From positions 1 through 24,922 of the forward strand of contig CAZKFA010000029.1 of NCBI GenBank assembly GCA_964551925.1: DNA of 24,922 bases, written 5' to 3'. The notes below the pieces were generated by a model, which worked only from the letters and a program-made list of their open reading frames with translations, searched no databases and had not been told where the DNA came from. Both the position numbers and the translations under genes were made by a program. Source of the DNA: CAZKFA01 sp964551925. GTDB taxonomy: Bacteria; Cyanobacteriota; Vampirovibrionia; LMEP-6097. Every line of letters begins with the position of its first letter. The stretch's first letter is position 1. Shown here piece by piece: positions 14,836 through 22,639 of this stretch.

Positions 14836-15397
14836 ACTCTTTTAACGCTAATGACTTACCAGTCAATCGACCAGTGCGTTCATTCCATACAAGCTTGCTA
14901 TCAGGCGTACCATTAGCAAGCACTATCTCTTGAGCTCGCGGGAAACAAGTCACTGACTGCCCTCCATTAGATATCTTTATTTGAATAACCCTTGCCGCAA
15001 CCTGAGCTTCATCAACAGGTTCAGGCTTAGCTTGATGAAACTGCTTTAATCTTGCTGCCAGTGCAACGGCATCTTCACCTGCAAAAACAATTTTAATTTG
15101 TGTTTGTCCTCTAGTTAACGTAATAGTTGTTTGCGAAGTAAGACCAAGATCACCTTTACTATACTCTCTGGTAACTTTGAACTGCTCTCCATTAATATCA
15201 ATATTGTGCCGAGAATTATTAATCAAATCATAGGCCAGCTTAATTAAAATTGCCTCTAACTCCTGGTGTACTGTCGCTTGAAGCTCTGGCGCGACAGAAT
15301 AAATTCGCCTTTCTCCAGATTGAGTAGTAGTTAATCCAGCTCTCACTCTATTATGGTAAGAGGCAATATCAATATTCACACCAGTAATATTCGCCAT
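14816..15397 (-). CDS. Unknown 193-residue protein downstream of pheS
   Basis: No family recognised. It is a soluble, mixed alpha/beta protein with no signal peptide or membrane span. A strand-rich stretch lies around 60-105 (FKVTREYSKGDLG, TTITLTRGQTQIKIVFAG), followed by a helix (AVALAARLKQFHQ) and a C-terminal part with VTCFPRAQEIVL and LVWNERTGRLTGKSL. It lies 42 nt after pheS on the same strand. However, it has its own extended -10, TGGTATTAT (15405-15413, minus strand), ending 7 nt before the ATG, and no Shine-Dalgarno. Its 3' end overlaps the rRNA methyltransferase gene by 20 bp, tail to tail. Confidence 0.6.
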   Translation of the reverse strand: MANITGVNIDIASYHNRVRAGLTTTQSGERRIYSVAPELQATVHQELEAILIKLAYDLINNSRHNIDINGEQFKVTREYSKGDLGLTSQTTITLTRGQTQIKIVFAGEDAVALAARLKQFHQAKPEPVDEAQVAARVIQIKISNGGQSVTCFPRAQEIVLANGTPDSKLVWNERTGRLTGKSLALKEFREAQV

Positions 15398-15404
15398 ACA
15401 AAAG

Positions 15405-15413
15405 ATAATACCA
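15405..15413 (-). promoter_or_regulatory. Extended -10 of the 193-residue unknown gene
   Basis: TGG-TATTAT on the minus strand is an extended -10. It ends 7 nt before the ATG, placing the predicted transcript start at the codon. No -35 match at normal spacing. Confidence 0.45.
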
Positions 15414-15439
15414 TATCAGATTTACCTTATGGCAGCTAT

Positions 15440-16504
15440 TTAGAATTGCTTCAGAAAACGCTGATCACCATTAAACATCAATCTAATGTCGTTAATTCTG
15501 TACTTGAGCATAGTAAACCTATCCAAACCCAATCCAGCAGCAAATCCTGAGTATTTCTCTGGGTCAATTCCTGCCATAGCGAGTACATTAGGATCCACCA
15601 TACCACAACCCATCAACTCTAACCAACCACGACCGCCACAAGTAGTGCAGCCAGAACCTTTGCAGAATACGCACTCGGCATCAAGCTCTGCTGATGGTTC
15701 AGTAAAAGGAAAAAAATCAGGTCTAAATCTAGTCTTCAACTCAGCTCCAAAGAACTTCTTCAGAAATTCATTTAGAACCCACTTCATATGTCCGAAGTTT
15801 ACATTCTCTTCAATCATCATCACTTCAAGTTGATGAAAGAATGGCATCTTACGCGCATTTACTTCTTCATTGCGATAGACACGCCCATGCCCAATAATAC
15901 GAAAAGGCGGTGTTAGCCTCTCCATCGCACGAATTTGAATTGATGAGGTATGCGAACGCAATAAAATCTCAGGGCTAATCTTAGTATAGAAAGTATCTTG
16001 CTCATCGCGAGCTGGATGATCTTCTGGAGTATTTAACGCCGTAAAATTATAATAAGTATTCTCTACTTCTGGTCCATCAACAAGGTTGAAACCCATTGTC
16101 TCAAAGATCCCAACTATATCATTAGTAACTTGCGTCAAAGGATGTTCGTGACCAAGCTTCACGCCCAGCCCAGGCAAAGTCGGGTCTATTTTTTCTTGAG
16201 ATAGTTTTTCATTTAGCTCAGCAACTTCTATACGTAGCCGAGCTTCTTCAAAATTCTGCTGTATTGTGATTAAAACATCATTAATCAACTTACCAAATTG
16301 AGGCTTGTCTTCATTCGAGAGAGCCTTCATCTGTCTGCGCGCTGCGATCACTGGGCTTTTGTCGCCAAGATATTTGACTCTTAGATCATTAAGTGCACGC
16401 GAGTCTTTAGCTGCGGCAAATAGAGCCTTTGCTTCTAGAGCGAGGCTTTCTAGTTCTTGTTTGGTATTGGCTAAGATTACAGACACAACTTGTGATTCTA
16501 ACAT
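15440..16504 (-). CDS. pheS: Phenylalanyl-tRNA synthetase alpha subunit
   Basis: PheS is the catalytic class II subunit of the (alpha-beta)2 enzyme that charges tRNA-Phe. The 354-residue product has the N-terminal coiled coil (about 1-100), motif 2 FRIIGHGRVYRNEEVNARKMP (201-221) with the following FHQLEVMM, and motif 3 GLGLDRFTMLKY (324-335). Cys 278, 281, 286 and 289 (CVFCKGSGCTTC) form a zinc-ribbon-like insert seen in many bacterial PheS proteins. pheT is not adjacent: the next gene downstream is an unrelated 193-residue unknown. A hairpin lies between folP and this gene. No Shine-Dalgarno is evident. Confidence 0.95.
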   Translation of the reverse strand: MLESQVVSVILANTKQELESLALEAKALFAAAKDSRALNDLRVKYLGDKSPVIAARRQMKALSNEDKPQFGKLINDVLITIQQNFEEARLRIEVAELNEKLSQEKIDPTLPGLGVKLGHEHPLTQVTNDIVGIFETMGFNLVDGPEVENTYYNFTALNTPEDHPARDEQDTFYTKISPEILLRSHTSSIQIRAMERLTPPFRIIGHGRVYRNEEVNARKMPFFHQLEVMMIEENVNFGHMKWVLNEFLKKFFGAELKTRFRPDFFPFTEPSAELDAECVFCKGSGCTTCGGRGWLELMGCGMVDPNVLAMAGIDPEKYSGFAAGLGLDRFTMLKYRINDIRLMFNGDQRFLKQF

Positions 16505-16516
16505 ATTTTAAGGTAA

Positions 16517-16556
16517 GTATCCCCTGATACATAGCACAAAGACAATGTCATTTGTG
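16517..16556. other. Inverted repeats between folP and pheS
   Basis: CACAAA/TTTGTG with inner GACA/TGTC (about 16535-16555) forms a stem right after the folP stop. GTATC (16517-16521)/GATAC (16526-16530) forms a second one before pheS. No T-run follows, so these could be mRNA-processing or regulatory hairpins rather than an intrinsic terminator. Confidence 0.35.
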
Positions 16557-17336
16557 TTAATGCACACGAATAAAATCAGCCCCTGCCTCAATCGCGATCG
16601 CATTATACTCAGCAGTCCAAACATCTAATTCTTGCAAATTAGCTTCTAGAGTGTCTTTCCATAATCGCAAGAAACTCTTGCGACTAGCACCAACTAAAAT
16701 CGGTAAGCCAAATTCTTGCCTAAGCTTAGGAATAATATCTATGATCTCAAGACTGTGCTGCACATTCTTGCCAAAACCTAAACCTGGATCCAACACTAAT
16801 CTAAGAGGGTCGATACCATAATTACGACAAGCCTTAATCGACTTATCAAAGAAAACCTTCATATGTTCAAACAAACCATCCTCATAGAAATCATCTGGAA
16901 TATTTTTGGCTGGGATACTTGGCGGGACTCCACCTTTATTATGCATACAAACCAATTGCACAGAGGTTTCCAGAGCACCTGCAACAACTTCAAGCAGTTT
17001 GCTGTTTTGCAAACCAGTTACATCATTCAAGAAAGCAAATTTATTTCCATATCGCGCAAAAACGTATTGAACAACTTCAGGCTGAAAAGAATCCAGCGAA
17101 AGTTTTGTAGTAAAAGAATAATTCTCAATGAATGGCAGCAATCGACTCAACTCTAACTCGACTGGCACCGCACTAGCTCCCGGTCTAGTTGACTGCCCGC
17201 CTATATCAATATAATCAAAACCTCTATTGATAAAAGTTTCAGCTTTGGCAAGAGACCCTTCAAGACTTATCACGTCAGAATCAGAGAAAGAGTCTGGATT
17301 AAGATTCAGAATAGCTAATTTGGAGTGTTTTTTCAC
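16557..17336 (-). CDS. folP: Dihydropteroate synthase FolP
   Basis: FolP joins p-aminobenzoate to dihydropterin pyrophosphate in folate synthesis and is the sulfonamide target. The 259-residue TIM-barrel protein shows the family motifs in order: ILNLNPDSFSDSD (9-21), YIDIGGQSTRPGA (42-54), SLDSFQPEVV, LNDVTGL, VCMHNKGGVP, LVLDPGLGFGK and VGASRKSFL, ending IRVH. The loop usually NxTPDSFSDGG is here LNPDSFSDSD. The start is GTG with no real Shine-Dalgarno. TAGACT ends 7 nt upstream and a strong palindrome (17347-17399) covers the promoter region. It precedes pheS on the same strand. Confidence 0.92.
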   Translation of the reverse strand: MKKHSKLAILNLNPDSFSDSDVISLEGSLAKAETFINRGFDYIDIGGQSTRPGASAVPVELELSRLLPFIENYSFTTKLSLDSFQPEVVQYVFARYGNKFAFLNDVTGLQNSKLLEVVAGALETSVQLVCMHNKGGVPPSIPAKNIPDDFYEDGLFEHMKVFFDKSIKACRNYGIDPLRLVLDPGLGFGKNVQHSLEIIDIIPKLRQEFGLPILVGASRKSFLRLWKDTLEANLQELDVWTAEYNAIAIEAGADFIRVH

Positions 17337-17346
17337 TACTTCAAGT

Positions 17347-17399
17347 CTAGCAAGACAATAGCAACAACCCTATAGTGGCACTATAGGATGACTTGCTAG
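17347..17399. promoter_or_regulatory. Nested perfect palindromes at the folP promoter
   Basis: The outer arms CTAGCAAG (17347-17354) and CTTGCTAG (17392-17399) enclose the inner arms CCTATAGT (17369-17376) and ACTATAGG (17380-17387) with loop GGC. All four arms pair perfectly. The folP -10-like TAGACT (17344-17349, minus strand) overlaps the outer arm. The structure could be an operator for folP, a cruciform, or a terminator hairpin for the 63-residue gene upstream; no T-run is present. Confidence 0.5.
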
Positions 17400-17420
17400 C
17401 TGAATAGCTAAAACCTTAAA

Positions 17421-17612
17421 CTAAACTCGTCCAAAAATAAAAACCAATAAAGCAAGAATCACAAAAATCGGATGTGCTTTGACAAAATGCTTGAAATTAG
17501 TTGATAAATTACTCAGATTGTCCCTACCAGCACGGCTACTGATGTAATTGCGCAACTCATTCAAATCCCGATCCCGATTATATTCTTCTTCGAATATAGG
17601 ATTATAAGACAT
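17421..17612 (-). CDS. Small tail-anchored membrane protein, unknown function
   Basis: This 63-residue protein has a charged N-terminus (NPIFEEEYNRDRDLNELRNYISSRAGR) and one hydrophobic segment at about 45-60 (HPIFVILALLVFIFG) ending two residues before the stop, so it is probably anchored by its C-terminus. I do not recognise the family. A strong Shine-Dalgarno (AAGGAAGG) lies about 9 nt before the ATG, which makes it a credible gene despite its size, and TATATT further upstream may be its -10. It lies between the PEP-carboxylase homologue and folP on the same strand. Confidence 0.6.
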   Translation of the reverse strand: MSYNPIFEEEYNRDRDLNELRNYISSRAGRDNLSNLSTNFKHFVKAHPIFVILALLVFIFGRV

Positions 17613-17678
17613 ATTAGAAACCTTCCTTTTGGCAATATACCCAATTTTGACGTTTTTTAAACATCTTTGATCCCTGGA

Positions 17679-20600
17679 CTAATCAATACAACCATTACCA
17701 AAGGTAGAAGCCCCAGCTGCAAAGGCCTTACGCAATAAATCTAGTAGATTATTAGGAATATTCTCAACGCTTAAAGGGTTAACTCCTTCTTGCCGACAAT
17801 GCCCAAAAATCTCCGCCATAGCAAGCGCTATACCTAATCTTGGAACAGCTGCATCGTTACGACGGGCGATCATCAGATCACGATACTCAGGATCAGCTTG
17901 CAATATTTCTGTAAACTGTACTTTATTAGAGTGTTTTACCTTGTAATGCTTCACTGCTGCGACAAAATTCAAAGTCGCTTGTTGCGCATTAATAAATTTA
18001 AAAATCAATTTATCATTAGCAGATTTGTAATTAGGATTATAAGACTGCTCCAACAATTCACGCGCGTAACGATAGCAATCATGATCAGCAGTAATAATAC
18101 CTCGCTCTAAAGAGTCAATCATATGTCGCAGCAAACGCCGTTCCTGAGAGTCTTCCTTAGCATGATAGAAATGCTCAATCCATTCTAATAAAGTTTTACG
18201 GGTGGTTTTCTTGCCAGTTGTCGTTTTATTAGCTAATTCTGAAGCCTCACTCATAAACTTCTCATCAGCAATTAAAATTTTATCAAAGCCATAAAAAGAT
18301 ACATGATTACCGCCAAGCAGACTAAACATCGCAGCGTAAGGAATTGCACGTATATCACCGAGCACTTTTGTTATATCAGCAAGAGGAATTTCTTGAGCCA
18401 ATTTGTGTAAATCATTAGCGTACTTAGGATCATCTAGTAATTCTTTAATCTTAGTACCAGACCTAGAAGCTGGTCTAGAAGCGATATTGAATAAATCAAG
18501 AAACACCAATGGGGATTTAATTACATGACTAAAATAACCACGCAAAATATCTTCATCATAGACTCCGTTATCATCATCCAGCTCCAAGCCAAACACCTCG
18601 TTACGTAGACTTTGACGCAAAACCAGTTCTAATTTTCTCATCATCAAACTGAAGTCTGGATTAATAGTAAAAATATCTTTGAGAGATTGGAGATCACCAA
18701 TACTAACCGTCCTATCAAACACAAAACGTCTAACAGCAATTTCACTCATACCTTCAAGCAGATCTTTCATGGCTAGACGCGTTCTTTGATTAGACGCCAA
18801 TTGCTGCGCACCACCACCTTGCAAAGTCCGTTCATAATAAGGATTAGCAGCTGATGGCTGAGTACACTTAACTGTAGTCTCAAATTCTAAACCACCACCT
18901 CGTTCCACCGGCTCACCCCAACCATCAAAATTAACTAGAGTAACTTGGCGAACGTTCGCCCATATTTTTTTAGAGTAATCAGCCGAAACAAAGAACTCAT
19001 CAAAGCGTTCAAGTGCCGCAGTAATAACCTTAGCTTCTTCATAATTACTATCCAAGGCAAGCTGACGCCAACAGTCAATCATCTTATGACGCTCATTCAA
19101 ATAAGAATTAAATATCTCAACAACTATAGAATCAAATTGCTTAGAGCGAAACATCTCCCACTGTGATGCCATGAAACCATTTTGCTTAGCGCTATCTGAC
19201 GGGCCACGCATAGTAATAAATCTGCCTTGTTGAGAGACAAGATATTGATTCCAAGCTGGATTACTCAAAGCATCAATCATAACTTTATAGGAATTACGCA
19301 AATCACTAATCCGTTCTGTTAGAGGTACTATTTCTAATTTAGATTCTGGCTGCTGACCATTAACTGCTGGCTTGAAAGCTCCTATTATTTTGGTAATGGC
19401 AAGTGTATTGAGCATGTCCTCAAATCCTTGATTCATACTAATAATCTGCCTTCTAATACCACCATAAGGATAAAGCGAGAGAATATCCAAGGTTTGCTGC
19501 ACCTTAGGCGAACAATGACTAACCTTAGCTAAAAGCTCTTGTTGACTAGGTTCTGACTTAAGTATATAGGCGGTAAGATCATCTAACTTGCCAACCAGTG
19601 CGAACAATAATTCATTAAGAATATCACGTCCTTGACGAGTATGCCCCCAAGAAGCAGTCAATCCAAAAATCTGCAACTTTCGAATTATCAAATCTATTTC
19701 TTTGGTGTTCACATATTCTTTATTAGCTCGAATCAATTCAAGTGGCTCCAAGAGATCTCTTTCTATCTGATAAGAATTCATCACATCTAACAAATCCCCT
19801 CCATCTTCAGATAGAGCATGAATGAATTTATCAAGCCTTGCAATAATAATATGTTCTAGAACCATACGATAAGCCTGATAAGGCTTAGAACGTAATTGCT
19901 GTCCTTGAGAGAGCTCTAAAGCTTCTTTATACAGCGATTCAAAGCCAACATCACGGAAATATGTTTTAGATGGAAGGTCCTTATCAATAGTAAAATCATC
20001 AGCAAGCTTTTGCCATAATTTTTTCAGTACAACTAAATATTTACGAGCAAATGACAAAGTCTCTTGTTGCAAAGCTTTGAGATGGTCATCTTTAGTAACT
20101 TTTGGGTTACCATCAATATCTCGTGCAACCCAACTATGCAGCTTAAAAAATTTCTCATTAAGACGAAAATTATTACCAAGATATTTTCTCAATTCAGCCT
20201 CTAAGGCTTGTACTTTAGCTGGAATCACAGTCCAGGCTTCTTCTATATTAACCAAGAAATTTACAGATTCATCAATTGGCGTAAGCGGTTCAGAGTTATA
20301 TGGCTTACTTCTAACCATATGACTAATAGACAAATTCAAATCTTCTAAAATATCTTTGACATTATTTTCAAGTATATTCTCTACGCTATCTTGACCAATC
20401 TTCTGCCATTCACTGGGCTCAATTCTTGAAGATATTTCTTCAATCGAATTAACCATATTTTTAATATGATAGAGATAATCTCTTTGTATACCAGCAGTCG
20501 GATGAGCAGTAAGAACCAAATTAGTAGAAAACTTATCATCAAATATTTTTGCAAGATGATGCTCTTGTAAAATCCTAGTTCGAATATTATCAACTAACTT

Positions 20601-20957
20601 ACTAGCCCACAATCTATCAGGCTCACGCAGCTCCACTTTAGTAGCTTCCACACAAGCACTACTAGATTGATTCAAGAGCAAATACGCTTCAAGTATCCAA
20701 GCAAATTGTTTAATAGCAATTCCAGAATCTTTAGCGAATAGCTTCTGTATAATTTTGTGCAGCTTGGTAAAATCTCGCTGCGCCCCCAACTCATGACGCA
20801 AAGCAGTAATAGTATCAACCAACTCCTGAGCAATCACACTGCGAAACTCTGGGTCTTTGCTAATGTTGTCATCATTAGCCAACCTATCCGAGACATTACG
20901 TCCAATAATACGGCCGATCAATCGGTATAAGGCGCGAACTGATGAGGAAATAGCCAC
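17679..20957 (-). CDS. Divergent phosphoenolpyruvate-carboxylase-family protein (ppc-like)
   Basis: PEP carboxylase makes oxaloacetate from PEP and bicarbonate. Homology is seen along the whole 1092 residues: LTAHPT (149-154, catalytic His152 kept), SWVARDIDGNP (275-285; family SWMGGDRDGNP), QIISM (504-508), GPSDSAKQNG (585-594; Lys591 kept), a GRGG-type loop at 677-689, ASRPASR (826-832) and RAIP (870-873). The family loop FHGRGGS.GRGG reads FDGWGEPVERGG: the catalytic His is Asp678 and the first Arg is Trp680; only Arg686 remains. TEQGE is replaced by LQGGG, and the Arg of QNRLMLPAW is missing. A roughly 55-residue insertion precedes the loop and the C-terminus is extended past the usual NTG. 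Canonical activity is doubtful. The start is GTG, with TATACT 6 nt upstream. Confidence 0.75.
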   Translation of the reverse strand: MAISSSVRALYRLIGRIIGRNVSDRLANDDNISKDPEFRSVIAQELVDTITALRHELGAQRDFTKLHKIIQKLFAKDSGIAIKQFAWILEAYLLLNQSSSACVEATKVELREPDRLWASKLVDNIRTRILQEHHLAKIFDDKFSTNLVLTAHPTAGIQRDYLYHIKNMVNSIEEISSRIEPSEWQKIGQDSVENILENNVKDILEDLNLSISHMVRSKPYNSEPLTPIDESVNFLVNIEEAWTVIPAKVQALEAELRKYLGNNFRLNEKFFKLHSWVARDIDGNPKVTKDDHLKALQQETLSFARKYLVVLKKLWQKLADDFTIDKDLPSKTYFRDVGFESLYKEALELSQGQQLRSKPYQAYRMVLEHIIIARLDKFIHALSEDGGDLLDVMNSYQIERDLLEPLELIRANKEYVNTKEIDLIIRKLQIFGLTASWGHTRQGRDILNELLFALVGKLDDLTAYILKSEPSQQELLAKVSHCSPKVQQTLDILSLYPYGGIRRQIISMNQGFEDMLNTLAITKIIGAFKPAVNGQQPESKLEIVPLTERISDLRNSYKVMIDALSNPAWNQYLVSQQGRFITMRGPSDSAKQNGFMASQWEMFRSKQFDSIVVEIFNSYLNERHKMIDCWRQLALDSNYEEAKVITAALERFDEFFVSADYSKKIWANVRQVTLVNFDGWGEPVERGGGLEFETTVKCTQPSAANPYYERTLQGGGAQQLASNQRTRLAMKDLLEGMSEIAVRRFVFDRTVSIGDLQSLKDIFTINPDFSLMMRKLELVLRQSLRNEVFGLELDDDNGVYDEDILRGYFSHVIKSPLVFLDLFNIASRPASRSGTKIKELLDDPKYANDLHKLAQEIPLADITKVLGDIRAIPYAAMFSLLGGNHVSFYGFDKILIADEKFMSEASELANKTTTGKKTTRKTLLEWIEHFYHAKEDSQERRLLRHMIDSLERGIITADHDCYRYARELLEQSYNPNYKSANDKLIFKFINAQQATLNFVAAVKHYKVKHSNKVQFTEILQADPEYRDLMIARRNDAAVPRLGIALAMAEIFGHCRQEGVNPLSVENIPNNLLDLLRKAFAAGASTFGNGCID

Positions 20958-20963
20958 AATTTA

Positions 20964-20995
20964 AGTATATAGCATTAGGTCTCTTGCGCTAAAAT
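20964..20995. promoter_or_regulatory. Divergent promoter region between ppc-like gene and dprA
   Basis: On the minus strand TATACT (20964-20969) ends 6 nt before the GTG of the ppc-like gene. On the plus strand TAAAAT (20990-20995) ends 8 nt before the first dprA ATG. The gap is 46 bp, and no Shine-Dalgarno is visible for either gene. Confidence 0.45.
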
Positions 20996-21003
20996 AAAAG
21001 ATC

Positions 21004-22044
21004 ATGATGGGGGATCAGGATTTCGTTAATTCAGCTTATATTTATTTGCTCAAGGAGCTCAGTGCAATTCGTTGCACTAAAAATAATCTCATCAGCTTTC
21101 ATGAAACTGGTTGGACTGAAAGTTTAATTACAAAGATTCCAGATCTTGCATCCAAATTGAATCTGAGCTTAGCTAAACTCAATGCTTACCAAAAACTCGG
21201 CATCCAAATTACAAATTTTTTTAGTGATAACTATCCAAAAGCCCTCAAAGAATTAAGTAGTCCACCAATGTTGCTTTATTATTACGGCAGCCTAGAGAAA
21301 TACCAATCTCCAACCAACAACATTAGTATCATTGGCACCCGCAATGCTTCTATTTATGGACAGAACTACACAAAAACCCTAGTAAGCAATCTACAAGGTT
21401 ATAACATTATTAGCGGACTAGCTTATGGCATAGATTCTATTGCTCACGAAAGCAGCATCAACAATGGCTTAGCGACAGCTGCGATCCTTGGCTGCGGACT
21501 ACTGCAAATCACAGCCAAAGCTCACAACAATTCATTAATTACTAGTATTAAAAACAATACCGAGAACCTTCTCTTATCAGAATTTGAACCAGAAGCTTCT
21601 GCTAGCAAATGGACCTTTCCTTTGCGTAATAGAATTATTGCAGCTCTTTCTCAAACCCTGATTGTCATTGAAGCTCACAAAGCAAGTGGCTCTCTAATCA
21701 CTGCTCGCGAGGCGATCAAACTCAAACGACAAATCTATACGATTCCATTCAACTGGGGGCAAAGTAACTTTGCTGGTAACCAAGAATTACTCAGCAATGG
21801 ACAGGCTATTATAATTTACGATCCAATAAACTTCAACAAAGAACCAAGTGCAGTCACAGAGCCAAGTACAAGAGTAACTCAACATCCAATCCTAGAACAT
21901 ATCGACATTGGACCAGTAAGTTTTGACTATCTATTAACAGCCCTAAAAATGACAACTAGGGAACTAAGCAAAGAACTTAGTTCCCTAGAAATCCAAGGCT
22001 TAATAACTAAAACCACCAGTGGCAGATATACAAAAACTAGCTAA
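21004..22044 (+). CDS. dprA: DNA processing protein DprA
   Basis: DprA binds incoming single-stranded DNA during natural transformation and loads RecA. The 346-residue product has an N-terminal helical region (about 1-75) and the Rossmann-like core: NISIIGTRNASIYGQ, ISGLAYGIDSIAHESS, AILGCGL, FPLRNRIIAALSQTLIVIEA and SGSLITAREA. A C-terminal winged helix follows at about 290-346 (SFDYLLTALKMTTRELSKELSSLEIQGLI). Two adjacent ATGs (21004, 21007) are possible starts. No Shine-Dalgarno; TAAAAT 8 nt upstream suggests a leaderless transcript. A perfect 13-bp inverted repeat lies in the winged-helix codons. The 3' end overlaps sepF by 8 bp. Confidence 0.92.
   Translation: MMGDQDFVNSAYIYLLKELSAIRCTKNNLISFHETGWTESLITKIPDLASKLNLSLAKLNAYQKLGIQITNFFSDNYPKALKELSSPPMLLYYYGSLEKYQSPTNNISIIGTRNASIYGQNYTKTLVSNLQGYNIISGLAYGIDSIAHESSINNGLATAAILGCGLLQITAKAHNNSLITSIKNNTENLLLSEFEPEASASKWTFPLRNRIIAALSQTLIVIEAHKASGSLITAREAIKLKRQIYTIPFNWGQSNFAGNQELLSNGQAIIIYDPINFNKEPSAVTEPSTRVTQHPILEHIDIGPVSFDYLLTALKMTTRELSKELSSLEIQGLITKTTSGRYTKTS
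21956..21988. repeat. Perfect 13-bp inverted repeat inside dprA
   Basis: CTAGGGAACTAAG (21956-21968) and CTTAGTTCCCTAG (21976-21988) are exact reverse complements separated by 7 nt. The repeat encodes part of the winged helix (TRELSKELSSLE). No T-run follows on either strand within about 10 nt. Confidence 0.7.
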
Positions 22045-22639
22045 ACGCTCTTGCAAAAATATCTTTGTAGGCTTTTGAACCTTCACTTTCAACTTCAACT
22101 TTACAATTCATCGAAGCAAAAATAAAGACCCCATGACCAACACGCTCTTGAGTACCATCAAGTGCTAAAGTTGCACCACTGACAAAATCAATCACTCGCT
22201 GTGATACGTCATGATCTAAATATTGCAAATTGACGATAACTGATTTGCGCGACTTCAAATGAGTCACAATCTCTAAGCTATCTTCAAACGAACGTGGCTC
22301 AACAACCATAATATTGACAGCCGCACTTGCATGCTGTACTGCTCTTAATGGAGCCACGCTAGTTACTTCTCTTACTGTTTCTTTTCTTCCAAATACTGTT
22401 TCCATAGCACCCTTTAATCCTTCTTTAGTTGACCCAAACACCGAATCCATAGCATCCTTAAAACCTTCCTGCTCAGTAATGTCGCTAGACATGTCATCAA
22501 GCTGATCACGAGTGGCATCAGAAGGGGCTGGGATCTTATAATCATCCTTCACCTGAAATAACTCATCAAAACCCTCTGTTATAGGCTTCTCTTCAGGTCC
22601 CATCCACCAACTTTTCATTCTTATATCTCTATTAAACAC
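22037..22639 (-). CDS. sepF: Cell division protein SepF
   Basis: SepF tethers FtsZ to the membrane and helps build the septum in Gram-positives and Cyanobacteria. The 200-residue product has a variable linker and then the conserved SepF core at about 108-178: NIMVVEPRSFEDSLEIVTHLKSRK, SVIVNL, and RVIDFVSGATLALDGTQERVGHGVFIFA. The linker contains an apparent internal duplication, KDAMDSVFG (61-69) and KGAMETVFG (76-84). The start GTG at 22639 lies within the end of yggS (8-bp overlap) and has a perfect GAGGAG 7 nt upstream, which decides it over the ATG at 22618. The yggS-sepF pair is conserved in Firmicutes and Cyanobacteria. Confidence 0.93.
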   Translation of the reverse strand: MFNRDIRMKSWWMGPEEKPITEGFDELFQVKDDYKIPAPSDATRDQLDDMSSDITEQEGFKDAMDSVFGSTKEGLKGAMETVFGRKETVREVTSVAPLRAVQHASAAVNIMVVEPRSFEDSLEIVTHLKSRKSVIVNLQYLDHDVSQRVIDFVSGATLALDGTQERVGHGVFIFASMNCKVEVESEGSKAYKDIFARAFS

